A stretch of 42,734 nt of DNA from contig NZ_LKIR01000089.1 in the NCBI RefSeq assembly GCF_001462205.1, forward strand, positions 53,902 to 96,635. The letters are read 5' to 3'. Origin of the DNA: Haloparvum sedimenti (GTDB lineage: Archaea; Halobacteriota; Halobacteria; Halobacteriales; Haloferacaceae). Below, piece after piece: positions 7,616 to 14,302 of this stretch; the stretch's first letter is position 1, and every line of letters starts with the position of its first letter. The notes beneath the pieces are model-generated. The model was not told the DNA's origin, did no database searches, and saw only the letters and a program-made list of their open reading frames with translations. The translations under genes and the position numbers were made by a program.

Positions 7616-10099
7616 CTACAGTTCGGGCACCGTGAGGTGGAACCCGCCGTCTCGCGACTCCGCGAGACACAGGTGATAGCCGCGCTTTCTGGCGATCTTC
7701 ACGTAGCTCTTGCGTTTCGAGCGGCTCAGAATGCCGCCGCCGGTGGCATCGTCCGCCGTCTCCAGCGCCCCCGGCTCGAAGAAGCTCGACGTGACCGCGA
7801 ACGCGGCCGCGAACGCGTCGTCGGACTCCGCGAGGTGGCTGCCGTGCTCGACCAGGTCCTCCAGCGTCCGCTCCGGCGTCGGCTCGCGGCTGTCGTTGAG
7901 GTCCGCGACGAAGAGCGGCGTCCCCATCCGGTCGCGCAACACCAGGTCGAAGGTGCGCTGCTCGCGCGTCTCCTCGCCGTTCTCGGTGCGCCGGATGGAC
8001 ACCGATCCGCCGATCTCCGCGCGGTCGATCTCCGGGATCGCGTCGTACAGGTCGGCGAGCGCGCCGACGTTGCCCGTCTCGCGCACCTCGAACGGTAGCT
8101 CCTCGGCGACCCATCGGGTGAAGCCGTACTCCATCGTGCCGCGGAGGAACTCCTCGTAGGGCTCGCCGTCGACGACGACGCCCTCGTCCTCGAAGCTGGT
8201 GTGGTACTCAAGCCGGAGGTTCCCGGCGAGCTCCTCGCGGCTCACCTCGCCGTCGTGGGCCTTCTCGAGCGTGGCGCCCCCCTGCGACTCGTAGCGCACG
8301 AACAGGTTCGTCCCCGCGAGCGCGTCCGCGGGCGACATCGTCCGGTCGCCGTCGGGAAGCTGTGCGCGCGCCTCACGGAGCTCGCCGCGGACGGACTCCA
8401 GTTCCGACTCCAGTTCGGCGACCCGCGACTCCAACCGCTCGGCCTCCTCGCGGTACTCGTCGCGCTCGGCGGCGACCGCGTCACGCTCCTCCGCCGCCTG
8501 CTCGCGCTCGGTCTCCGCGCGATCGAGCTCCTGTTCGAGCCGGTTGACCTGTCGCTGGAGCTGGCTCCGCTGGACCGACGGTCGCTCGCTCACGGCCTGC
8601 TTCCTGTCGGCGGCCGTCTCGGCGTCCGACTCCGCCCCGGTTCCCGTCGGCCGGGGCTCCGTTCGATCGCCGCGGTCCCGGCCGTCGCCGTCGCTCGACC
8701 GGTTGCCGCTCGCTGCCTCGCTCGACCCGCCGCGCCCGCTCCGGGCCGACTGGCCTCCGCGCTCCGCTCGACCGCTCGACCGCTCCGCTCGACCGTCCGA
8801 CCCCTCGCTCGACTGCTGTGGCCGCGTCCGGCCCGGCCCCGCCTCCGTCGGATCGAGCGCCGGGATCGACCGCGCCTCCCGCCACTCCTCCTCCTCGGAA
8901 AAGACGTCGTCGTCCGGGTCGGCCGGGGTCGACTCGCCCGCCGCCTCCGACTGCTGGGCGGCGACGTGACCGGCCTCGCGCGTCTCGGCCGGAGCGTCCC
9001 CCCGCCCCTCCGGAGGTCGTGCCCCCGAAGCGGACTCGTCGGCGGCGGTCTCGTCGTCCGACTCCCGAGACGGTTCGGGCCGGCGGTTCGACGGCGCGGC
9101 GGTCCGGCTCACGCCGGCGTCCGCGTCGACATCGTCGGCCGTCTCGTGGGTCGCGTCGTCGACCGTCTCGTCCGCCCTCCCGCCGGTCGTCTCGCCGGAC
9201 GCCTCGTCGGTCGGCCCGTCGTCCGTCCGAGCGTCCGCGTCGGCCTCGGAGGCCCGCCTCCCGGCCTCGACCGTCTCCGAGTCGGGCTCGGCAGCGGACT
9301 GTGCGGGGTCGGGGTCCCCCGCTCCGGCATCCGTCGGCTCGCTGGCCGCGGTGGACGACCCCGTGGCCGCCGAGGGGTCGGGATCGATCGGCCCGACGGC
9401 CGTGTGGTCACGGTCGTCGTCGTTGTCCGAGGCTGCTCGGTCGGACTCGGCCGTCTCGGTGGCGGTCCGTTCGTCCTCGTCGGTCGCGTCGGTCGCGTCG
9501 GCTGCGTCGGTCGCCTCGGCTGCGTCGGTCGCCTCGGCTGCGTTGGCTGCGCTCGGCTCGGCGTCGGGGACCTCGCGCACGTCGAGGTCCACCTCGACCA
9601 CGCGGTAGATGCCCACCTCGTCGTCGGCCAGGTCGAACGCCTCCTTGCCCGTCTTGAGGGTGCGGGAGTTACCGACGAACGCGCACGCCAGCGACTCGCC
9701 GCCGTAGTAAGCGACGTAGTAGTCGCCCGACAGCACGTTCTCGGTGAGCTCGACGTAGCCGGTGAAGTTGCCGGCCGACAGGGTCGTGTCCGCCTCCGAG
9801 AGCGGGGTGTCGTTCGTGTAGTACTGCGCCCGCGTCTCGCCGCCCAGCTCCTGCATGGCGTACAGAAGCGGGAGGGCGTCGTGCGGGGCCTCGTAGGCGG
9901 TGCCCGACGCGTCCGCAAAGCCGTCGAGATCGCCGTCGATCACTCCGACGACGCGGCCGTTCAGCATGAACAGCCACGCGGCGCCGTCGGTGACGGCCCC
10001 GGAGAAGTCCCGGTCCGCCAGCCGGCGGAGCCCGGCGTAGCCGTCCGCGTACGACGCCTCGTCCCAGCCGGTCACGTTGTCGATACGCTCGGCGTCCAT
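7616..10099 (-). CDS. Long haloarchaeal coiled-coil protein of unknown function
   Basis: This 827-residue protein has four parts. Residues 1-175 form a folded N-terminal domain (MDAERIDNVTGWDEASYADG..., with a GxxGxID-like VGVIDGDLDGF turn). Residues 176-500 are low-complexity and highly charged, with Ala-Thr-Asp repeats near the start (repeated EATDAAEATDAADATDATD-like units) and Ser/Arg/Gly-rich tracts later. Residues 510-582 form a long coiled coil (RLEQELDRAETEREQAAEERD...). Residues 585-827 form a C-terminal domain that mentions no known active site but has a conserved look (LFVRYESQGGATLEKAHDGEVSREEL...). It has no signal peptide or membrane helix, so it should be cytoplasmic. I think it belongs to a family listed as DUF7527 in haloarchaea but am not certain. 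The disordered middle varies most and could serve as a flexible linker. Confidence 0.8.
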   Translation of the reverse strand: MDAERIDNVTGWDEASYADGYAGLRRLADRDFSGAVTDGAAWLFMLNGRVVGVIDGDLDGFADASGTAYEAPHDALPLLYAMQELGGETRAQYYTNDTPLSEADTTLSAGNFTGYVELTENVLSGDYYVAYYGGESLACAFVGNSRTLKTGKEAFDLADDEVGIYRVVEVDLDVREVPDAEPSAANAAEATDAAEATDAADATDATDEDERTATETAESDRAASDNDDDRDHTAVGPIDPDPSAATGSSTAASEPTDAGAGDPDPAQSAAEPDSETVEAGRRASEADADARTDDGPTDEASGETTGGRADETVDDATHETADDVDADAGVSRTAAPSNRRPEPSRESDDETAADESASGARPPEGRGDAPAETREAGHVAAQQSEAAGESTPADPDDDVFSEEEEWREARSIPALDPTEAGPGRTRPQQSSEGSDGRAERSSGRAERGGQSARSGRGGSSEAASGNRSSDGDGRDRGDRTEPRPTGTGAESDAETAADRKQAVSERPSVQRSQLQRQVNRLEQELDRAETEREQAAEERDAVAAERDEYREEAERLESRVAELESELESVRGELREARAQLPDGDRTMSPADALAGTNLFVRYESQGGATLEKAHDGEVSREELAGNLRLEYHTSFEDEGVVVDGEPYEEFLRGTMEYGFTRWVAEELPFEVRETGNVGALADLYDAIPEIDRAEIGGSVSIRRTENGEETREQRTFDLVLRDRMGTPLFVADLNDSREPTPERTLEDLVEHGSHLAESDDAFAAAFAVTSSFFEPGALETADDATGGGILSRSKRKSYVKIARKRGYHLCLAESRDGGFHLTVPEL

Positions 10100-10232
10100 T
10101 TGGGCTATCTCGCCGGAGGCGACGCAAATACTTTCCGGAGCGTGGGACGGGCGTCTGACGCGTCTCGCGTGCGCTGCGTGTTTTTCTCGTGACAGAATAG
10201 GTGCAGCAAGCGGGCGGGGAAACGGACGCCCC

Positions 10233-10706
10233 CTACGCCTCGCCGACCGCCTCGATGGCCTCGATGCCCAACTCGACCACGTCCGCGTCGAGGTCCGCGG
10301 CGCGGAGATCCGCGGGCGCGTACCAGTCCCACGCGTCCGCGCCCCGCTCGTCGTGCCCGTCGGGGTCGATCTCGCGGCCGTCGACCCGCGCGAAGTAGCA
10401 GTGGTCGATGTGCTGGTGGCCGACGCTCCCGTCCTCGTGGACGTTGATGTCGTGCAGCATCAGGTGTGCCGGCTGCGGGAGGCTGTGGCCCTGGGGTCCC
10501 TCGATGCCGGGATCCTCGGCAACCAGCTCCGCGTCCAGTCCCGTCTCCTCGCGGACCTCCCGCAACGCCGCCTCGTGCGGGAGTTCGTCGCGGTCGACGT
10601 GCCCACCCGGTGGCAGCCGAATCCCCAGGCGCTCGTGGGCGTGTAGCGCGGTCGCCCCGTCGTTGACGATGTACGTCGTCGCCGTGAAGTGGCGCGTCGT
10701 CTCCAT
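10233..10706 (-). CDS. Nudix hydrolase
   Basis: This 157-residue protein carries a perfect Nudix box GX5EX7REUXEEXGU, running from Gly35 through Glu41, Arg49, Glu50, Glu53 and Glu54 to Gly56-Leu57. The family cleaves nucleoside diphosphates linked to another group, using Mg2+ held by the box glutamates. The N-terminal ATTYIVNDGATALHAHERLGIRLPPGGHVD is the usual strand-loop leading into the box. The substrate is not evident; the short length and extra Trp/Tyr-rich C-terminal strand (ADAWDWYAPADL) fit a small NUDT-like housecleaning enzyme. It has no close operon partner. The gene lies downstream of the acetyltransferase pseudogene, with a 16-bp repeat between them. Confidence 0.88.
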   Translation of the reverse strand: METTRHFTATTYIVNDGATALHAHERLGIRLPPGGHVDRDELPHEAALREVREETGLDAELVAEDPGIEGPQGHSLPQPAHLMLHDINVHEDGSVGHQHIDHCYFARVDGREIDPDGHDERGADAWDWYAPADLRAADLDADVVELGIEAIEAVGEA

Positions 10707-10741
10707 GGGCCGTCTCTGGAGAGGACGGGATATGGCCGGTT

Positions 10742-10803
10742 CGGTTCGCGGTCGATGCGGTTCGCGGTCGATGCGATTCGCGGTCGATGCGGTTCGCGGT
10801 CGG
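10742..10803. repeat. Tandem 16-bp repeat, about four copies
   Basis: Copies of CGGTTCGCGGTCGATG start at 10742, 10758 and 10774 (one change, CGATTC), and a shortened copy starts at 10790. The array lies between the Nudix gene and the acetyltransferase pseudogene. Because 16 is not a multiple of three it is not a coding repeat. It is probably a slippage-grown minisatellite. Confidence 0.85.
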
Positions 10804-10830
10804 CCGTCCGTATCGGAACCGGGCCCCGGC

Positions 10831-11153
10831 CTACAGCTCCTCCGTCCGGATCCACATCCCCTTGGAGGCGGGGGCGCTCTCTCGGAACCCCCAGCGCTCG
10901 TAGAAGCCGTCCACGTCCGCCATCAGGTTGACGTACGCGCCCGCGGGCGCCTCGGCGCGAAGCCACGCGACGAGCGCGTCCATCATGGCCGTCCCGATGC
11001 CCCGTCCCTGATGCGCCTCCGCGACCGCGGGGCCATGTCCGCGGCCGCCCGAAGGGACAGAAACGCCTCGACCGAAGGGGTCGTCTCGCGGAGCGCGTAG
11101 CCGGCCGGGGGCGTGGGATCGACCTCGCGCCGCGCGCAGTCGTCGTCGCTCAT
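10831..11153 (-). pseudogene. GNAT acetyltransferase remnant with internal deletion
   Basis: Two reading frames each match part of one GNAT N-acetyltransferase. From the ATG at 11153 the frame gives the family's usual start (YALRETTPSVEAFLSLRAAADMAPRS) and then hits a stop just after 11000. A second frame gives the C-terminal half: QGRGIGTAMMDAL, the acetyl-CoA pyrophosphate loop, then DVDGFYERWGF. The piece normally between them, roughly 40-45 residues covering the beta strands before the QGRG loop, is missing, and the join changes frame. This is best explained by one internal deletion. An intact gene starting further upstream at 11208 would need an unrelated Arg-rich N-terminus. Sequencing error could mimic a frameshift but not the missing segment. 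Confidence 0.75.
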
Positions 11154-11226
11154 ACGCCGCGTCGGGTGGCGGCGCGGCTTTGCGATTTCGGAACGCTCCG
11201 GACCGCATAATCAGAGAAATGTGGCC

Positions 11227-11290
11227 ACGTTCGGGGACAGAAAACGGCGCGTTCGGGGACAGAAAACGGCGCGTTCGGGGACAGAAATGC
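11227..11290. repeat. Tandem 22-bp repeat, three copies (CAGAAA family)
   Basis: GTTCGGGGACAGAAAACG-type units have GGGGACAG at 11233, 11255 and 11277, exactly 22 bp apart. The array begins just after the psmA stop codon as read from the minus strand, where each unit gives a short T-run (TTTTCTGTCCCC). It shares the GGGACAGAAAA core with the longer array at 21612. Confidence 0.9.
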
Positions 11291-11304
11291 CGTCGGCGAG
11301 CCGG

Positions 11305-12081
11305 TTATTCGCCGTCGCCGTCGTCGGCCGCGTCGTCAGTCTCGTCATCGTCGTCGGCCAGCAGACCGTGTTCCTCGAGGACCGCCTCCAGCTCCTCGGG
11401 GCTGCGCTCGTGGAACTGCTCGTCGTCGACCTCGACGGTGGCGACGCCGACGCCCTCGGGCGTGAGCCCGTCGTCGTTCACCTGGTCAAGCGCCTCAAGC
11501 GCGAGGCCGACCGCCTCCTCCGTCGAGAGGCCCTCCTCGTAGTGCTCCTCGAGGTAGTCGCGCACGTCGGAGCGGTTCGCGCCGATGGAGAGCGCCTTCC
11601 ACTCGTAGGGGGTCCCCGACGGGTCCGTTTCGAACAGGCGCGGCTCGCCGTTCTCGATGCCGCCGACCACGAGCGCGACGCCGAACGGCCGCGCGCCGCC
11701 GACCTGCGTGTACTGCTGAATGTGGTCGGTGATGTTCTTCGTCAGCGTCTCGATGCCGATGGCCTCGCCGTAGCGGAGCTGGTTCACCTGCGCCTGCCGG
11801 CGGGCGAAGTCGATCAGCTGGCGTGCGTCCGCGACGTGGCCCGCGGAGGCGACGCCGACGTGGTCGTCCGCCTTGTGGATCTTCTCGACGCTCGCCGGCT
11901 CCATCAGCGGGGAGCGGGCGCGCTTGTCCGCCGCGAGGACGACGCCGTCCTCGGCGCGGACGCCGATGCTCGCGGTCCCGCGCTTGACGGCCTCGCGCGC
12001 GTACTCGACCTGGTAGAGGCGACCGTCGGGCGAGAAGATGGTGATCCCGCGGTCGTACGCCTGCTGTTGTTGTCCTTGCAT
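11305..12081 (-). CDS. psmA: Proteasome alpha subunit
   Basis: This 258-residue alpha subunit forms the outer rings of the 20S proteasome and gates entry to the beta-subunit chamber. Recognisable parts are the N-terminal YDRGITIFSPDGRLYQVEYAREAV signature, GVVLAADKR, the HVADARQLIDFARRQAQVNQLRYGE helix region and RPFGVALVVGG. The C-terminus is a strongly acidic tail of about 20 residues (DDDDETDDAADDGDGE), a haloarchaeal feature. The start has the expected MQGQQQQAYDRG. It begins 3 nt after the stop of rnp2, the last part of an operon that pairs RNase P protein genes with the proteasome, as in many archaea. Confidence 0.95.
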   Translation of the reverse strand: MQGQQQQAYDRGITIFSPDGRLYQVEYAREAVKRGTASIGVRAEDGVVLAADKRARSPLMEPASVEKIHKADDHVGVASAGHVADARQLIDFARRQAQVNQLRYGEAIGIETLTKNITDHIQQYTQVGGARPFGVALVVGGIENGEPRLFETDPSGTPYEWKALSIGANRSDVRDYLEEHYEEGLSTEEAVGLALEALDQVNDDGLTPEGVGVATVEVDDEQFHERSPEELEAVLEEHGLLADDDDETDDAADDGDGE

Positions 12082-12084
12082 GGT

Positions 12085-12564
12085 TTACTCGAAATCGAGC
12101 GGCGTCGCGCCCACGCGGCCCGCGTCCGTCTCGACGTCGGCCGCGTCACCGCGGACGACGGCCGGCCGATCGGACCCCGCGAACGCGATGTCTCTCCGTA
12201 CCGAATTTCCGCTGCCCCGACCCATATATCTTTCCTCACAGGCACGTACCGTGCCCGAGATCCCGCGTACAGTCACGCGAACGGGCGCTCCGTCGACGTC
12301 GCTGATGCAGGCGATCGCCGCCCGCGCCGCCTCGACGTGGCCGTGTCTGGCTCGGACCAGCGCCTCGCCCTCGCCCTCCGAGAAGGAGAAGTCGAATAGC
12401 GAGAGGTCGGCGTCCGCGCTGCCGGGGTCGCCGAGCAGGTTGCCGGCGCTGTACCAGAGCGCGCGCTGGAACGTCCGACGCGAGAGGTCGGCGTCCGGCC
12501 ACGCCTCCAGGCCGACCGCGAGGTAGCGCCACCGCGGGCGGAGGTGCTTGGGGAGGTGTTTCAC
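12085..12564 (-). CDS. rnp2: RNase P protein component 2 (Pop5)
   Basis: This 159-residue protein matches archaeal Pop5/Rpp14, one of the protein subunits that, with the RNase P RNA and Rpp30, trims the 5' leader from precursor tRNA. Typical features are the opening VKHLPKHLRPRWRYLAVGLEAW, the SRRTFQRALWYSAGNLLGDPGSA segment and the DVDGAPVRVTVRGISGTVRACEERY strand-helix near the end. The start is GTG at 12564, sharing one base with the stop of the upstream methyltransferase (TAGTG), a sign of coupled translation. It ends 3 nt before psmA. The identity is supported by both sequence and the rnp3-rnp2 order. Confidence 0.9.
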   Translation of the reverse strand: MKHLPKHLRPRWRYLAVGLEAWPDADLSRRTFQRALWYSAGNLLGDPGSADADLSLFDFSFSEGEGEALVRARHGHVEAARAAIACISDVDGAPVRVTVRGISGTVRACEERYMGRGSGNSVRRDIAFAGSDRPAVVRGDAADVETDAGRVGATPLDFE

Positions 12565-13202
12565 TACTCCGCCCCGGGCACCTCGTCGCCCTCGCCGATG
12601 CGCTGCGCGACGATCACGCCGATCATGTCGTGGACGCGCTCGACCGCGGTCACGGCGAAGCCCAGCTCCGTGAACGCCTCCACGAGCGTCCCGACGGTCG
12701 CGGGGTCGTCGACCTCCGGCCCGTAGAACTCCTCGTGCCCCTCGGTTCCCTCGAAGAACATCAGGTCGCCGAGCACGATCCGGTCTGCGCCGGTCGCCGC
12801 CCACGCCGCGAGGGCCTCGCGCTTGCCCGCGTCGTCGAGGTGGTGCAGCGCGAAGTTCGAGGTGACCACGTCCACGCTCGTCCCCGGGTCGAGGTTCGGG
12901 TCGCGGAACTCGCCGTGACCGAACTCGACGTTCTCGACGCCCTGCTCTTCTGCCTTCGCGCGCGCCTGATCGAGCATCCCCTCGCTCACGTCGCGACCGA
13001 TCACGCGCGCCGCTCGGTTGGCGACCCCGAACGCGATAGCCCCGGTTCCGGTCCCCATGTCCAGCACCACGTCGTCGGGTTCGGGCGCGGCGTGTTCGAT
13101 CACCAGCGACGCGCAGGCGTGGTACTCCTCGCTCTTGGACTCGTCGTAGTCGGCCGCCTTCTCGGTGAAGCGGGCGGCGTGCTCCTCAACGCTCTTCTTC
13201 AT
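12564..13202 (-). CDS. SAM-dependent methyltransferase of the RNase P / proteasome operon
   Basis: This 212-residue class I methyltransferase has the SAM-binding motif I VVLDMGTGTGAIAFGVA, an acidic residue at the end of strand 2 (GRDVSEGML), and motif IV-like SNFALHHLDD. It starts at ATG 13202 (MKKSVEEHAARFTEKAADYDES), which matches the usual N-terminus of this group better than a longer in-frame start at 13229. That start overlaps the rnp3 end by 17 nt. It is conserved between rnp3 and rnp2 in haloarchaea, so a role in tRNA, rRNA or ribosome maturation is plausible, but the substrate is unknown. It lacks a recognised RNA-binding domain. Confidence 0.85.
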   Translation of the reverse strand: MKKSVEEHAARFTEKAADYDESKSEEYHACASLVIEHAAPEPDDVVLDMGTGTGAIAFGVANRAARVIGRDVSEGMLDQARAKAEEQGVENVEFGHGEFRDPNLDPGTSVDVVTSNFALHHLDDAGKREALAAWAATGADRIVLGDLMFFEGTEGHEEFYGPEVDDPATVGTLVEAFTELGFAVTAVERVHDMIGVIVAQRIGEGDEVPGAE

Positions 13203-13881
13203 ATCGGCCTCGTTTGACCCCCGGGCCAATGAACTCCTCGGAGAGCCGCCGCCGGTTCGTCCCGACGATCGCGTCCCACTCGGCCAGCCCCGCCGCGACC
13301 GCCTCGGACGAGAAGCCGATAGCCTCGCCGACGGCCCGAAGCTCCCGCGGCGCCCTGAGTTGGAGGTGGCTCCGGGCGTTCGCGCTCACCACGAACGGGG
13401 CGTCGTAGTGGTCGACGATCTCGCGGAGCTTCCGGAGGTCCGAGAGCGCGCGCACGCGGTCGCCGCCGGTCGAGCGCAGCACCGGCCCGAAGTCGAACTC
13501 CACGCGCGTTCCGTGCTCGGCCGCCGCCTTCGCGAGGACGTGGTTGAACTCCCCCCGCCCCGACATCGGCCGCGAGAGCACGTCAACGCGGTCGGACTCG
13601 ACCGCGAACCGGTTGAGCGCATCGTCGCCGCCCCGCAGCGTCACCACGGTGAAGTCGGGCCGGAAGTTCCCGACCGCGCCGCCGGCGCTGCCGGGGCCGT
13701 CCGCCCGAATTTCGACGCCGGCGGCCACGTCGACGCCGTACTCCTCGCGGATCGCGTCCGCGTCGAACTCGGCCTCGCGCGTGCGGACCACGATCCCGTC
13801 GTACCCCTGCTCGGCCGCGGTGCGGGCGAACCGCGCGACCGTCGCCTCCCCTTCGGGGTGTGCGTGGACCGCCTCGTACAT
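13186..13881 (-). CDS. rnp3: RNase P protein component 3 (Rpp30)
   Basis: This 231-residue Rpp30 subunit has the TIM-barrel-like PHP fold used in archaeal and eukaryotic RNase P. It starts MYEAVHAHPEG and contains GYDGIVVRTRE, GVEIRAD, DVLSRP, and the conserved LRKLREIVDHYDAPFVVSANARSH and LRAPRELRAVGEAIG blocks. The ATG at 13881 is chosen because translation further upstream gives an unrelated Arg/Lys-rich tail. It is the first gene of the minus-strand operon ending with psmA. No clear TATA box is seen directly upstream. The 420-nt stretch before it holds repeats. Confidence 0.9.
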   Translation of the reverse strand: MYEAVHAHPEGEATVARFARTAAEQGYDGIVVRTREAEFDADAIREEYGVDVAAGVEIRADGPGSAGGAVGNFRPDFTVVTLRGGDDALNRFAVESDRVDVLSRPMSGRGEFNHVLAKAAAEHGTRVEFDFGPVLRSTGGDRVRALSDLRKLREIVDHYDAPFVVSANARSHLQLRAPRELRAVGEAIGFSSEAVAAGLAEWDAIVGTNRRRLSEEFIGPGVKRGRYEEER

Positions 13882-14302
13882 GGCTCCGCGTTCGGCCCCC
13901 GGTGCTTTGGCGGTTGCGCTTCTCCGAGACCGCCGCGAGCGAGACATTTCTGCGACGGCGGTGGCGCCGCCAGTCCTGAACCGCTCGTCGCCGAAGGCTT
14001 TTCTGAACCGGCTGTTGTCGTGGGGTTTCTGAACCTGCCGTGAGAGAACTGGACCGTCTGGTCCGTGCCCGCACACTCCGCTTTCGCGAGGGTTTATGAG
14101 AAAAAACGGAACGAAGACGCCCCGGGCGTCCGCGGTGTCTCACCCGGGACACCCGTAGTCCGAATAGGCCGGTCCGCCGCTCGCGGCGACCATCGACGCG
14201 CGACGCACCGGGGATCGCGAGAAGAGGACCGGTCGAGCCCTCGACGACCAGCCACAGGTGCGGCGCGGCCTGTACACCGAGAGCCGCAGTCCGACCCGAC
14301 GA
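13882..14302. other. Gene-free stretch between folCP and rnp3
   Basis: No plausible gene is seen here. It holds a degenerate repeat array at 13975-14040, and A6 at 14101-14106 (T6 on the minus strand), about 200 nt after the folCP stop, that could end a minus-strand transcript. On the plus strand a TATA-like GGTTTATGAG sits at 14091. The rnp3 promoter should lie near its left end but no good box is visible. Confidence 0.5.
13975..14040. repeat. Degenerate 26-27 bp repeat, three copies
   Basis: CTGAACC-containing units start at 13975, 14002 and 14028, spaced 27 and 26 bp. Read on the minus strand they give GGTTCAGAAA(A) followed in one unit by a TCGGCG segment. This resembles the array at 21612, which has GGGACAGAAAAACGCTCGGCG at the same spacing. 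It looks like a decayed member of the same repeat family in the opposite orientation. Confidence 0.55.

Noticed and set aside
9470-9560. CRISPR-like direct repeats
   Set aside because: Units are short, without spacers, and code in frame for Ala-Thr-Asp repeats of a real protein.
8201-10192. Plus-strand open frame of 663 codons
   Set aside because: It is the mirror of the real minus-strand coiled-coil gene, rich in Arg/Val/Leu with no acidic bias.
11154-11208. Acetyltransferase start at 11208, making one long intact frame
   Set aside because: This frame's first 60 residues are Arg/Pro-rich and unlike the family, while a family-like start lies in another frame at 11153.
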